This document shows, one piece after another, positions 16,327-25,615 of a stretch of DNA of 47,491 bases. Under the pieces are notes generated by a model. That model saw nothing but the letters and a program-made list of their open reading frames with translations. It was not told where the DNA came from and made no database searches. The translations under genes and the position numbers were made by a program. Position 1 is the stretch's first letter. Every line of letters begins with the position of its first letter. The stretch is from JALHMQ01 sp037441125 (GTDB lineage Bacteria; Pseudomonadota; Gammaproteobacteria; Burkholderiales; Burkholderiaceae_F). The stretch lies in the NCBI GenBank assembly GCA_037441125.1, contig JBBIST010000014.1, forward strand, positions 1 through 47,491, given 5' to 3'.

Positions 16327-17616
16327 ATGTCAGCGACCGCCGTCGCCCACAGCGCATCGCCAGCGCCGCAGAGGCGCGGCCGCGACGGCGAGGTCATCGC
16401 CCTGGTCGGTCTGGCGCACGGCACCTCGCACTTCTTCCACCTGCTGCTGCCGCCGCTGTTTCCGTGGCTGATGCCGCAGTTCGGCCTGTCCTTCACCGAG
16501 GCCGGCTTGCTGGTGACGGTGTTCTTCGTCGTCAGCGGCGTCGGCCAGGCGCTCGCCGGCTTCGTCGTCGACCGCGTCGGCGCGCGGCCGGTGCTGTTCG
16601 CCGGCGTGGCGACGCTCGCGGCATCGGCGCTGGTGCTGGCGGCGGCCAACTCTTACGCCGCGCTGATTGCGGCGGCGGCGGTGGCCGGCCTGGGCAACAG
16701 CATCTTTCATCCGGCCGACTTCACCCTGCTGAACCGGCGCGTGAGCGCGATCCGCCTCGGCCATGCGTTCTCGGTGCACGGAGTCGCGGGCAACCTGGGC
16801 TGGGCTCTGGCGCCGGTGTTCATGGCGTCGCTGGCGGCGCTCGCGCACTGGCGCATCGCGGCGCTGGCCGCGGCGGCGGTCGGCGCCGGCGTGCTCGCCT
16901 TGCTGCTGCTGCGGCGCGAATCTCTGCGCGACAGCGAGCCGGCCACACAGGTGGTTGCGGTCGAGCCTGGCGGCGCGCGTGCTGCGACCCCGGACCGGCT
17001 TGCCTTCCTGCGCTCGGCAACCGTGTGGTGGTGCTTTGCGTTCTTCTTCCTCGTGACCAGCGCCTTCGGCATCCTGCAGAGCTTCGCGCCGTCGATCCTC
17101 GGCGCGGTCTACGGCCTGCCGCTGGCGCTGGCCACGGCCGGGCTCACCGCCTTCCTGCTCGGCGGCGCCGCCGGCATGGTCGCCGGCGGTTTCATCGCTG
17201 CCCGGGGCGACCACAGCGAACGCGTGATTGCCTGGGCACTGGCCGGCGCGGCGCTGATGGCGTTGCTGCTGGCCACCGGTTCGATCGCGTCCTGGCTGGT
17301 CCTGCCGGTGATGGTGGCGATGGGATTTGGCGCCGGCGTGGCCGGGCCGAGCCGCGACCTGCTGGTGCGCAAGGCGGCGACGGCGCAGTTCGGCAAGGCC
17401 GCGTTCGGCCGCGTCTACGGCTTCGTCTACTCGGGACTCGATCTCGGTCTGGCGCTGTCACCGTTGATCTTCGGACCGCTGCTCGATCGCGGCCGCTTCA
17501 CTTTGGCGCTGGCTGCGGTCGCGTTGCTGCAGATCGTGGCGCTGGCGGTGGCGCTGCGCGTCGGCGCCCGGACCAGCGCCAATCCGGTTCGCCTCGCGAC
17601 CGATCGGGGGCGGTGA
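16327..17616 (+). CDS. MFS transporter
   Basis: The product is 429 residues from the ATG at 16327; a GTG three codons upstream lies too close to the likely transcription start. About twelve hydrophobic segments are present, arranged as two sixes with a loop near 195-225 (SEPATQVVAVEPGG). The loop after helix 2 reads GFVVDRVGARPVLFAG, the MFS signature A. The HGTSHFFHLLLPPLFPWL opening and the AGLGNSIFHPADFTLLNRR segment resemble the fosmidomycin-resistance-like (Fsr) branch. Substrate is not predictable. A probable intrinsic terminator lies 112 bp downstream. Confidence 0.85.
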   Translation: MSATAVAHSASPAPQRRGRDGEVIALVGLAHGTSHFFHLLLPPLFPWLMPQFGLSFTEAGLLVTVFFVVSGVGQALAGFVVDRVGARPVLFAGVATLAASALVLAAANSYAALIAAAAVAGLGNSIFHPADFTLLNRRVSAIRLGHAFSVHGVAGNLGWALAPVFMASLAALAHWRIAALAAAAVGAGVLALLLLRRESLRDSEPATQVVAVEPGGARAATPDRLAFLRSATVWWCFAFFFLVTSAFGILQSFAPSILGAVYGLPLALATAGLTAFLLGGAAGMVAGGFIAARGDHSERVIAWALAGAALMALLLATGSIASWLVLPVMVAMGFGAGVAGPSRDLLVRKAATAQFGKAAFGRVYGFVYSGLDLGLALSPLIFGPLLDRGRFTLALAAVALLQIVALAVALRVGARTSANPVRLATDRGR

Positions 17617-17727
17617 GCGCGGCCAACGCCGATCGCCGGCACGAACGGGGCGGCCGCGGCCAGCGAGCGCGGAGGCAACATTTTTCGCAACCGCGGATTC
17701 TGTTCCGGATGGTGAAATCTGGCTGAC

Positions 17728-17754
17728 GCGCGGCACAAGCCGTGCTTTCATTTT
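17728..17754 (+). terminator. Probable intrinsic terminator after the MFS gene
   Basis: GCGCGGC (17728-17734), loop ACAA and GCCGTGC (17739-17745) form a 7-bp stem with one G-T pair, followed by TTTCATTTT. It lies in the 334-bp gap 17617-17950. The first 110 bases of the gap are GC-rich and featureless; the stretch after this stem is unusually AT-rich for the window and carries the aceA control region. Confidence 0.5.
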
Positions 17755-17787
17755 CCTAATCTTCGTTTCGTATCGCGGTAAAGACGT

Positions 17788-17871
17788 CCTAAGTGCTTGA
17801 AAACGCACCAACTCGACATTGCTCTTCTATAAGACAAAAGAGTTGTTGCGCCGCTGCTCCATTCTTACGAT
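17788..17871 (+). promoter_or_regulatory. aceA control region: shared 13-mer, dyad and candidate promoter
   Basis: CCTAAGTGCTTGA (17788-17800) recurs with one change upstream of fimV (46055-46067). The dyad TCTT-CTAT-AAGA (17823-17834) sits just upstream of a candidate promoter, TTGTTG (17843-17848), 17 bp, TACGAT (17866-17871), which would start transcription near 17878 and leave a leader of about 73 nt with the CGGAG ribosome site. The dyad is positioned like an activator or repressor site. Which regulator binds is unknown; the LysR encoded at 19507 is one candidate. The promoter boxes are weak matches. Confidence 0.4.
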
Positions 17872-17950
17872 GCGAGCCATGCTGTGCGTGCCGTCGGCGC
17901 GCGCCGCCTGACTGTTCAACCTGCGAACCCTTGGACCGGAGTGATCACAC

Positions 17951-19264
<1,314 letters not shown>

Positions 19265-19277
19265 ACGCGCCCTTGTG

Positions 19278-19299
19278 GCGCCGGGCGCACGCCCGGCGC
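19278..19299. other. Strong GC hairpin after aceA
   Basis: GCGCCGGGCG and CGCCCGGCGC form a perfect 10-bp inverted repeat with CA at the centre, 14 nt after the aceA stop. No T tract follows, so it may protect the 3' end or assist factor-dependent termination, not act as a classical terminator. Confidence 0.5.
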
Positions 19300-19316
19300 A
19301 GTCGCTGCAATGCAGC

Positions 19317-19346
19317 TTGAAGCGCCGGCGGCGATGTTCCTACACT
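19317..19346 (+). promoter_or_regulatory. Candidate promoter of the aceA-downstream small RNA
   Basis: TTGAAG (19317-19322) and TACACT (19341-19346) are 18 bp apart, each matching the sigma-70 hexamers at four positions. Transcription would begin near 19352, exactly where an 8-nt closing stem of the downstream RNA starts. Confidence 0.45.
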
Positions 19347-19351
19347 GCCGC

Positions 19352-19469
19352 GAAAGGTCGGGCAGGAGCGCTGGAGGACGACACGAGAGGCTGGAGGCAG
19401 AAGAGCAACGCGCCTTTCGCATCACAACGAAAGAGTGTTTCAAGGGGCCGCATTCGTGGCCCCTTTTTT
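19352..19469 (+). ncRNA. Candidate small RNA of about 118 nt with intrinsic terminator
   Basis: This is a non-coding stretch between aceA (+) and the convergent LysR gene (-). GCGAAAGG (19350-19357) can pair with CCTTTCGC (19413-19420), enclosing a purine-rich loop with four GGA triplets (19365, 19373, 19376, 19393). CTTTCG (19414-19419) could instead pair with CGAAAG (19428-19433), so two exclusive folds exist. A strong terminator follows: AAGGGGCC (19442-19449), small loop, GGCCCCTT (19458-19465) and a run of T to 19469. A fair sigma-70 promoter lies immediately upstream. I do not recognise a known RNA family. GGA motifs suggest, but do not prove, CsrA/RsmA binding. The region could alternatively be a structured aceA 3' end. 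Confidence 0.5.
19442..19469 (+). terminator. Intrinsic terminator
   Basis: An 8-bp stem AAGGGGCC / GGCCCCTT, extendable by C-G and G-T pairs to an ATTC loop, is followed by six T residues (19464-19469). This is the clearest intrinsic terminator in the window. It ends the candidate small RNA and blocks readthrough from aceA into the convergent LysR gene. Confidence 0.85.
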
Positions 19470-19506
19470 ATGAGCGAGGCTGCGGCGAGGCCGAGCGCAG
19501 TGCGCG

Positions 19507-20478
19507 TCAGCCCTTGCGCGGCCGACGCGCGGCGCGGGCCGCCGGTGCTGCTGCAGCGGCGCCGTCGAGCACGCAGGCAAGCGGCTCGGCGGCGAAGCGC
19601 TCCTTGACGAAATCGACGAACAGGCGCACGCGAAGCGGCAGGTGTTTGCGCGCGGGAAACAGGCAGACCACGCGCGTCGGTGCGGCGGCGAAGGCGTCGA
19701 GCACGCTCACCAGGCGGCCGGCATCCAGATCGTCTCCCACTTCCCACAGCGAGCGCCACGCCAGACCGAGCCCGGCGAGCGCCCACTCGTGCAGCACCGC
19801 TCCGTCGTTGCACTCGAGCGGGCCGCCCGGGCGGAACGCATGCACCTGATCGTCGACCCTGAACAGCCAGCCGCGCGCCTGCGACGAGGCGGTGGCGTCG
19901 CCGAGCGACAGACAACTGTGCGCGGCCAGCTCGCGCGGGTGCGCGGGTGCGCCGGCGCGCCGCAGGTAAGACGGTGCCGCCACCACCAGGCGCCGGCTCT
20001 GGCCCAGCGGCAGTCGCACGAGCGAGTTGTCGGCCTCCTCGCCGAAGCGGATCGCGCAGTCGAAGCCCTCGGCGACGAGGTCGCTGATCCGGTCCGAGAG
20101 GTCGAGCGCGACCGACACCTTCGGATGGCGCTGCGCGAACTGCGCCGCTAGCGGTGCCACGTACTTGCGGCCGAAGCCCGCCGGCGCCGTGATCCGCAGG
20201 TGGCCGCTGGCGGCGGCGCCATGCGCGGACACGGCGCTGTCGGCATCGTCGAGGTCGCGCAAAATGCGCTGGCAACTCTCGGCGTAGGCGCTGCCTTCCG
20301 GAGTCAGCGTGAGGCGGCGCGTGGTCCGTTGCAGCAGCTTGACGCCGAGGCGCGCTTCGAGCGCGTCGAGGCGGCGGCTCACCATCGCCGGCGCGATGCC
20401 CTCGTGGCGGGCGGCGGCCGACAGCGAGCCGCGCTGCACGACCTGGACGAAGGTGGCGATCTGCTTGAACTGGTCCAT
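19507..20478 (-). CDS. LysR family transcriptional regulator
   Basis: The product is 323 residues from the ATG at 20478 (MDQFKQIATFVQVVQRGSL). The N-terminal winged helix-turn-helix (about 1-60) contains SAAARHEGIAPAMVSRRLDA, followed by the linker helix and a periplasmic-binding-like effector domain (about 90-295). A low-complexity Ala-rich tail ends the protein. It belongs to the CrgA/DmlR-like branch by its RLTLTPEGSAYAESCQRIL segment. It is divergent from the HAD gene, with a 116-bp gap holding a GTCA-N5-TGAC dyad, so autoregulation and control of the HAD-aceB unit are likely. The effector is unknown. Confidence 0.9.
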   Translation of the reverse strand: MDQFKQIATFVQVVQRGSLSAAARHEGIAPAMVSRRLDALEARLGVKLLQRTTRRLTLTPEGSAYAESCQRILRDLDDADSAVSAHGAAASGHLRITAPAGFGRKYVAPLAAQFAQRHPKVSVALDLSDRISDLVAEGFDCAIRFGEEADNSLVRLPLGQSRRLVVAAPSYLRRAGAPAHPRELAAHSCLSLGDATASSQARGWLFRVDDQVHAFRPGGPLECNDGAVLHEWALAGLGLAWRSLWEVGDDLDAGRLVSVLDAFAAAPTRVVCLFPARKHLPLRVRLFVDFVKERFAAEPLACVLDGAAAAAPAARAARRPRKG

Positions 20479-20531
20479 CGGGCAGTGGTCTCGTCTGCTA
20501 CGTGATCGCAAAGATGACTTGCTTCAGTTCG

Positions 20532-20561
20532 GTCAATTAGTGACTTTCCGGCAAATATACT
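20532..20561 (+). promoter_or_regulatory. LysR/HAD divergent control region: dyad and -10 box
   Basis: GTCAATTAGTGAC (20532-20544) is a 4-5-4 inverted repeat, and TATACT (20556-20561) is a good -10 box for the rightward HAD-aceB unit. The dyad occupies the -35 position of that promoter, a usual place for a LysR-type activator to contact polymerase. No other TATACT-quality box faces the LysR gene. Confidence 0.45.
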
Positions 20562-20594
20562 TCGGCTCACAATCGCCTGTGGGGGAGAACGACG

Positions 20595-21275
20595 ATGGCC
20601 AAGCTGCGCGCGGTGCTGTTCGATGTCTTCGGCACGCTGCTCGACGTTCACTCGGTGGCCAAGCGCGCCGATGAGCTGTTTCCGGGCCACGGTGGCGCGC
20701 TGTCGCAGCGCTGGCGCGACAAGCAGCTCGAGTACACGCGCGTGCGCGCGCTTTCCAACCGCTATCTGCCGTTCACCCAGCTCACCGAGGACGCGCTGCT
20801 GTGGGCCGGCGCCGCGCTCGATCTGCCGCTCGACAAGGCCGCGGTCGGTCTGCTGATGCACGAGTACACGCAACTGGCGCCGTTTGCCGACGTGCCGGCC
20901 GCGCTCGAACGGTTGCGCCGCGCCGATGTCACCCTCGGCGTGCTCAGCAACGGCGACCCGGGTCTGCTCGAGGACGCCATGCACGGCGCGCAGATCGGCG
21001 AGTACTTCGACCTCGTGCTGTCGGCCGATTCGGTGCACTCGTACAAGACCGCGCCCGCGGTCTACGAGCTCGGTCCGCGCAGTCTCGGTCTGGCGGCGGG
21101 CGAGATCCTGTTCGTCTCCGGCAACGGCTGGGACGCGGTCGGCGCGCAGTGGTTCGGCTACGTCGGCTACTGGGTCAACCGCGCCGGTGCGCCGGCCGAG
21201 CGGCTGCGCACCGAGGTGCGTTCCGGGACCGCGCTCGGCGACGCGGTCGACTTCTTTCTCCAATCCAATTCGTAG
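20595..21275 (+). CDS. Haloacid dehalogenase type II (HAD superfamily)
   Basis: The product is 226 residues. HAD motif I is VLFDVFGTLLD, with the nucleophile at D10; motif II LSNGDP is near 116; the motif III Lys is in SYKTAP; motif IV is SGNGWDAVGAQWFGY. The cap region (about 15-95) and SGNGWD fit L-2-haloacid dehalogenases, which hydrolyse 2-haloalkanoates to 2-hydroxyacids. The physiological substrate beside glyoxylate genes may instead be a phosphorylated or natural haloacid. A strong GGGGGAG site precedes the ATG at 20595. aceB starts 9 nt after the stop, so the two are cotranscribed. Confidence 0.88.
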   Translation: MAKLRAVLFDVFGTLLDVHSVAKRADELFPGHGGALSQRWRDKQLEYTRVRALSNRYLPFTQLTEDALLWAGAALDLPLDKAAVGLLMHEYTQLAPFADVPAALERLRRADVTLGVLSNGDPGLLEDAMHGAQIGEYFDLVLSADSVHSYKTAPAVYELGPRSLGLAAGEILFVSGNGWDAVGAQWFGYVGYWVNRAGAPAERLRTEVRSGTALGDAVDFFLQSNS

Positions 21276-21284
21276 AGGAACGCG

Positions 21285-22865
21285 ATGACCGATCCGCAAG
21301 GCGTCGAGGTCCGGGCGCCGATCAAGCCCGGTTTCGAGAAAGTCCTGACCGCCGAGGCGCTGGCACTCGTGGCCAAGCTGCACCGCGCCTTCAACGGCCG
21401 CCGCAAGGCGCTGCTGGCCGAGCGCGCCGCGCGTGCGCGCCGGCTCGACGCCGGCGAGCGGCCCGACTTCCTGGCCTCGACCCGGCACATCCGCGAAGGC
21501 GACTGGCGCATCGCGCCGCTGCCGCAGGACCTGCAGCGCCGGCGGGTCGAGATCACCGGCCCGGTCGAGCGCAAGATGATCATCAACGCGCTGAACTCGG
21601 GGGCCGACGCCTACATGACCGACTTCGAGGACAGCAACGCACCGAACTGGGACAACCAGATCACGGGCCAGCTCAACCTCACCGAGGCGGTGCGGCGGAC
21701 GATCTCGCTGCAACAGGGCGACAAGACCTACCGGCTCAACGACAGGATCGCGACCTTGGTCGTGCGCCCGCGCGGCTGGCATCTGGACGAGAAGCACGTG
21801 CTGGTCGACGGCGAGCGGGTGAGCGGCGGCATCTTCGACTTCGCGCTGTACATGATCCACAACGCAAGAGAGCTGATCGCGCGCGGTTCCGGCCCGTATT
21901 TCTACCTGCCGAAGATGGAGTCGCACCTGGAAGCGCGGCTGTGGAACGACATCTTTGTCGCCACGCAGCAGGAGTTGGGCCTCGCGCAGGGCACGATCAA
22001 GGCAACGGTGCTGATCGAGACCATCCTGGCGGCGTTCGAGATGGACGAGATCCTGTATGAACTGCGCGAGCACAGCGCCGGACTGAACGCCGGCCGCTGG
22101 GACTACATCTTCTCGTGCATCAAGAAGTTCAAGGTCGACCGCGACTTCTGCCTCGCCGACCGCGCGCGGGTGACGATGACCGCGCCGTTCATGCGCGCCT
22201 ACGCGCTGCTGCTGCTCGCCACCTGCCACAAGCGCAACGCGCCGGCGATCGGCGGCATGAGCGCGCTGATTCCGATCAAGAACGATCCGGTGGCCAACGA
22301 CCAGGCCCTCGCCGGCGTGCGCTCAGACAAGGCGCGCGACGCCGCCGACGGCTACGACGGCGGCTGGGTCGCGCACCCGGGGCTGGTGCCGATCGCGATG
22401 GAGGAGTTCGTCAAGGTGCTGGGCGAGCGGCCGAACCAGATCGACAAGAAGCGCGACGACGTCAAGATGAGCGCCGCCGACTTGCTGAACTTCCAGCCGG
22501 AAGCGCCGATCACCGAGGCCGGATTACGGATGAACGTCAACGTCGGCATCCACTACCTCGGCTCCTGGCTCGCCGGCAACGGCTGCGTGCCGATCCACAA
22601 CCTGATGGAAGACGCGGCCACGGCCGAGATCAGCCGCTCGCAGGTCTGGCAGTGGATCCGCTCGCCCAAGGGCAAGCTCGACGACGGTCGCAAGGTCACC
22701 GCCGAGCTGGTCAGGGCGCTGATCGCCGAGGAACTGGCCAAGGTCAAGGCGGTGGTCGGCGATACCCGGACCTACGATCGCGCGGCGCAGATCTTCGAGC
22801 AGATGAGCACGCAGGAGACTTTCGCCGAGTTCCTGACGCTGCCGCTGTACGAGGAAATCGAGTAG
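21285..22865 (+). CDS. aceB: Malate synthase A
   Basis: The product is 526 residues, normal for isoform A. Landmarks are DAYMTDFEDSNAPNW (about 107-121), VVRPRGWHLDEKH, the signature HSAGLNAGRWDYIFS (about 264-278) and GGMSALIPIKNDP. It condenses glyoxylate with acetyl-CoA to malate, completing the bypass begun by aceA at 17951. The ATG at 21285 has a GAGGA site 6 nt upstream. It is probably cotranscribed with the HAD gene and controlled by the LysR at 19507. Confidence 0.96.
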   Translation: MTDPQGVEVRAPIKPGFEKVLTAEALALVAKLHRAFNGRRKALLAERAARARRLDAGERPDFLASTRHIREGDWRIAPLPQDLQRRRVEITGPVERKMIINALNSGADAYMTDFEDSNAPNWDNQITGQLNLTEAVRRTISLQQGDKTYRLNDRIATLVVRPRGWHLDEKHVLVDGERVSGGIFDFALYMIHNARELIARGSGPYFYLPKMESHLEARLWNDIFVATQQELGLAQGTIKATVLIETILAAFEMDEILYELREHSAGLNAGRWDYIFSCIKKFKVDRDFCLADRARVTMTAPFMRAYALLLLATCHKRNAPAIGGMSALIPIKNDPVANDQALAGVRSDKARDAADGYDGGWVAHPGLVPIAMEEFVKVLGERPNQIDKKRDDVKMSAADLLNFQPEAPITEAGLRMNVNVGIHYLGSWLAGNGCVPIHNLMEDAATAEISRSQVWQWIRSPKGKLDDGRKVTAELVRALIAEELAKVKAVVGDTRTYDRAAQIFEQMSTQETFAEFLTLPLYEEIE

Positions 22866-22997
22866 ACGCGAGCGGCGTCGGTTCAGGGCAGCAGCAGGCC
22901 GACCAGTCTCGCGGTCTAGACGCAACGCTCGGGACCGGCGGCGGTTGAGTGGTTAGGATCAATCCATGCCGGCGTCGCCGCCGGCGGAAGGATTGCC

Positions 22998-24416
22998 ATG
23001 AAACCCGTCGAACCGTCGATCGACCTGCACGCGACGCTGGCGCGCCAGCGCGCCGACTACGACCGGGCGCCGTTTCCGCAATGGGAGGTGCGGCGCGACC
23101 GGCTGCGAAGGTTGCGCGAGCTGATCGCCGCCAACGAAACCGAGATCGAGGACGCGATCGCCGCCGACTTCGGCCGGCGCTCGCGCATCGAAACGCAGAT
23201 CGCCGAGGTCTTTCCTAGCCTGGCCGAACTGAAGTGCGCGCTCGGCGAGGGACGCGACTGGATGAAGCCGCGGCCGGCGGCGGTGTCCAAGTGGTTCCGG
23301 CCGGCGAGCGCCGAGCTGGTGCCGCGGCCGGTGGGTGTGGTCGGCATCATCGTGCCGTGGAACTACCCGCTGTTCCTCGCGGTCGGGCCGCTGGTCGGGG
23401 CCATTGCCGCCGGCAATCGGGCGATGGTCAAGATGTCCGAGTACACGCCGGCGTTCTCGTCGCTGTTCAAGGAGCTCGTCGCCGGCCGCTTCGATCCGCT
23501 CGAGGTGACGGTGGTCACCGGTGCCGCCGACGTCGCCGCCGCGTTCTCGGCGCTGCCCTTCGACCACCTGGTGTTCACCGGCTCGACCGCGATCGGCCGC
23601 AAGGTGATGGCGGCGGCGGCCGAGAACCTGACGCCGGTGACGCTCGAGCTCGGCGGCAAGTCGCCGACGGTGATCGCGCCCGGCTACCCGCTGGCGCGCG
23701 CCGCCAAGCGCATCCTCGCCGGCAAGCTGCTCAACGCCGGCCAGACTTGCATCGCCCCCGACTACGTGCTGTTGCCGCGCGAAGGCATCGACGATTTCGT
23801 CGCCCATGCGCGCACCCAGGCGCGGCGCATGTTTCCGCGCGGGCTTGCCGATCCGGACTTCACGAGCGTGATCAACGCGCGCCAGTTCGGCCGGCTGATC
23901 GGCTACCTCGACGAGGCGGAGCAGGCGCAGGTCAAGATCGTGACCCTGTTCGGCGGTGTCGCGCGCAACGTCAAGGCGAACCGCCTGGCGCCGACGCTGC
24001 TGATCGAGCCGCCGGCGACGCTGGCGGTGATGCGCGAGGAGATCTTCGGGCCGATCCTGCCGCTGATCGCCTACGACGAGGTCGAGGAAGCGGTGCGCTA
24101 CATCAACTCGCAGCCGCGGCCGCTGGCGCTGTACTGGTTCGACCACGATGCCAGGCGCATCGAGTGGGCGCTGCGCGAGACCCACGTCGGCGGTGCCTGC
24201 GTCAACGAGACCCTGGTGCACGTGGCGCAGGAGGAGCTGCCGTTCGGCGGCATCGGGCCGTCGGGCATGGGGCACTACCACGGCCGCTGGGGCTTCGACA
24301 CGATGTCGAAGCTCACGCCGGTTTTCAAGCAGTCGCGGCTGAATGGCCTGGGGCTGCTGATGCCGCCCTACGGTCCGGCCGTGCGCCGGCTGCTGGCGCT
24401 GATGAAGCACTGGTAG
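22998..24416 (+). CDS. calB: Coniferyl-aldehyde dehydrogenase-type NAD(P)-dependent aldehyde dehydrogenase
   Basis: The product is 472 residues. The ALDH fold has IIVPWNYPL (about 116-124), FTGSTAIGRKVM, the general base E217 in LELGGKSP and the nucleophile C251 in AGQTCIAPDY. CIAPDY after the Cys and the HYHGRWGFDTMS tail place it in the coniferyl aldehyde dehydrogenase / class 3-like branch that oxidises aromatic and long aliphatic aldehydes. The real substrate is uncertain. The ATG at 22998 has a perfect-looking GGAAGGA site. A TAGGAT hexamer at 22954-22959 may be its own -10 box, so it need not be cotranscribed with aceB. Confidence 0.86.
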   Translation: MKPVEPSIDLHATLARQRADYDRAPFPQWEVRRDRLRRLRELIAANETEIEDAIAADFGRRSRIETQIAEVFPSLAELKCALGEGRDWMKPRPAAVSKWFRPASAELVPRPVGVVGIIVPWNYPLFLAVGPLVGAIAAGNRAMVKMSEYTPAFSSLFKELVAGRFDPLEVTVVTGAADVAAAFSALPFDHLVFTGSTAIGRKVMAAAAENLTPVTLELGGKSPTVIAPGYPLARAAKRILAGKLLNAGQTCIAPDYVLLPREGIDDFVAHARTQARRMFPRGLADPDFTSVINARQFGRLIGYLDEAEQAQVKIVTLFGGVARNVKANRLAPTLLIEPPATLAVMREEIFGPILPLIAYDEVEEAVRYINSQPRPLALYWFDHDARRIEWALRETHVGGACVNETLVHVAQEELPFGGIGPSGMGHYHGRWGFDTMSKLTPVFKQSRLNGLGLLMPPYGPAVRRLLALMKHW

Positions 24417-24449
24417 AAGTCCCGGGGCGCGATCGCCCGCCGCTGGCGT

Positions 24450-24467
24450 GACGCTGGCGACAGCGTC
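24450..24467. other. Hairpin with GCGA tetraloop
   Basis: GACGCTG, GCGA and CAGCGTC form a perfect 7-bp stem closed by a GNRA-type loop, 34 bp after the aldehyde dehydrogenase stop. No T tract follows. It may mark the 3' end of that transcript. GATAAT at 24482-24487 downstream is a likely -10 box for the DUF2189 gene. Confidence 0.4.
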
Positions 24468-24514
24468 GAGCGCACGCCGCGGATAATGTCGACGCCTGCC
24501 GACCGCAACGACCG

Positions 24515-25294
24515 ATGTCGATTCCCATCGCCGAGACCTCGCCCGCCGCCGTGCGTGCGATCGCCGCCGATCGGCCGTTCGTCTGGCTGCGGCTCGGCTG
24601 GCGCGACATGTTGACGGCGCCCGGGCCAAGCCTCTTGCACGGCGTGCTGATCTGCCTCGGCGGCCTGTTCGTTCTGGCGCTGCCGCAGCCGCTGTGGCCG
24701 CTGCTGCCGGGCGCGTTCACCGGCTTCCTGCTGGTGGGGCCGATCCTGTGCACCGGCCTGTACGAACTGAGCCGGCGCCGGGCGCTGGGCGAGCAGCCGC
24801 GGCTGGCGCACGCAATCGCCGCCTGGCGCCGTGGTACGCGACCGCTGATCGCACTCGGCTTGCTGCTCGCCGCTGCCGCCGCCGGCTGGGTGCTGTTTTC
24901 GGCACTGATGTTCAAGCTCTTTCTGCGTACGCCGATCGACAGCCCCTTCGATCTGCTGCGCTACGCGGTCGTCGGCCAGGGCGAGCTGCTGTTCTGGCTC
25001 TGGTTGCTGGCCGGCGCCCTCGGTGCGGCGCTGGTGTTCGCCGCCACCGCGGTGTCGGCGCCGCTGCTGCTCGACCGTCGCGTCGGCCTGCGCCGCGCGG
25101 TACTGACCAGCGTGCGTGCGGTCGGCGACAACCCGCTGCCGATGGCGATCTGGGCGGCGCTGATCATGCTCGCCACGATGCTGTCGCTGGCGACGCTGAT
25201 GGCGGGCTTCGTCCTCGCGGTGCCGGTGATCGGCCATGCCACCTGGCACGCTTATAGCGACCTGGTCGACACCAGCGCACTGCCGGAGCGCTGA
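24515..25294 (+). CDS. DUF2189 multi-pass membrane protein
   Basis: The product is 259 residues with six hydrophobic segments (about 40-57, 64-84, 108-130, 157-185, 207-225, 226-245). The FVWLRLGWRDMLTAPGPSLLHGVL opening and the late GFVLAVPVIGHATWHAY segment are characteristic of DUF2189 proteins, which are widespread and uncharacterised. A GATAAT hexamer about 27 nt before the ATG suggests its own promoter. It precedes a small DUF2788 gene. Confidence 0.85.
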   Translation: MSIPIAETSPAAVRAIAADRPFVWLRLGWRDMLTAPGPSLLHGVLICLGGLFVLALPQPLWPLLPGAFTGFLLVGPILCTGLYELSRRRALGEQPRLAHAIAAWRRGTRPLIALGLLLAAAAAGWVLFSALMFKLFLRTPIDSPFDLLRYAVVGQGELLFWLWLLAGALGAALVFAATAVSAPLLLDRRVGLRRAVLTSVRAVGDNPLPMAIWAALIMLATMLSLATLMAGFVLAVPVIGHATWHAYSDLVDTSALPER

Positions 25295-25393
25295 GACGTG
25301 CAACCGCGGGCGGTACCGGTTGCGCGCCGCTGGCAACGGCGATTGCCGCGAGCGCGCGTCGGGCGCGAGCTGCGCACGCCCGGAGCCTGAGCG

Positions 25394-25615
25394 ATGCCGG
25401 GCACCGTCTTCGGCCTGACCGAGGCTGAGATCGCGCACATCGGCCTGACCTGGGGTCTGGGCGGCTTCATCGCCCTGATGCTGTTCATCATCTGGAAGGT
25501 CGCGCGCGAGTCCAAGGCAGGAAAGTTCGGCACCTTCATCCTGTTCTTCGTCCTTGCCTTCGGCATCTTCGGCTTCGCGCTGAAGTCGATCATCAAGTGG
25601 CTGCTCGACCTGTGA
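25394..25615 (+). CDS. DUF2788 small membrane protein
   Basis: The product is 73 residues with two membrane helices (about 18-36 and 45-68) separated by a KVARESKAGKFG loop, typical of DUF2788. GGAG lies 9 nt before the ATG. Its stop codon overlaps the GTG start of dusA (GTGA), so the two are coupled in translation. Function is unknown. Confidence 0.85.
   Translation: MPGTVFGLTEAEIAHIGLTWGLGGFIALMLFIIWKVARESKAGKFGTFILFFVLAFGIFGFALKSIIKWLLDL

Noticed and set aside
19352..19469. A known riboswitch ahead of a downstream gene
   Set aside because: The next gene in the sense direction is more than 1 kb away and the LysR gene is convergent, so a cis-switch for a downstream gene makes no sense; an independent RNA or aceA 3' end fits better.
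20379..22229. A 616-codon minus-strand frame opposite the HAD and malate synthase genes
   Set aside because: The real genes on the plus strand carry full family motifs; this frame has none.
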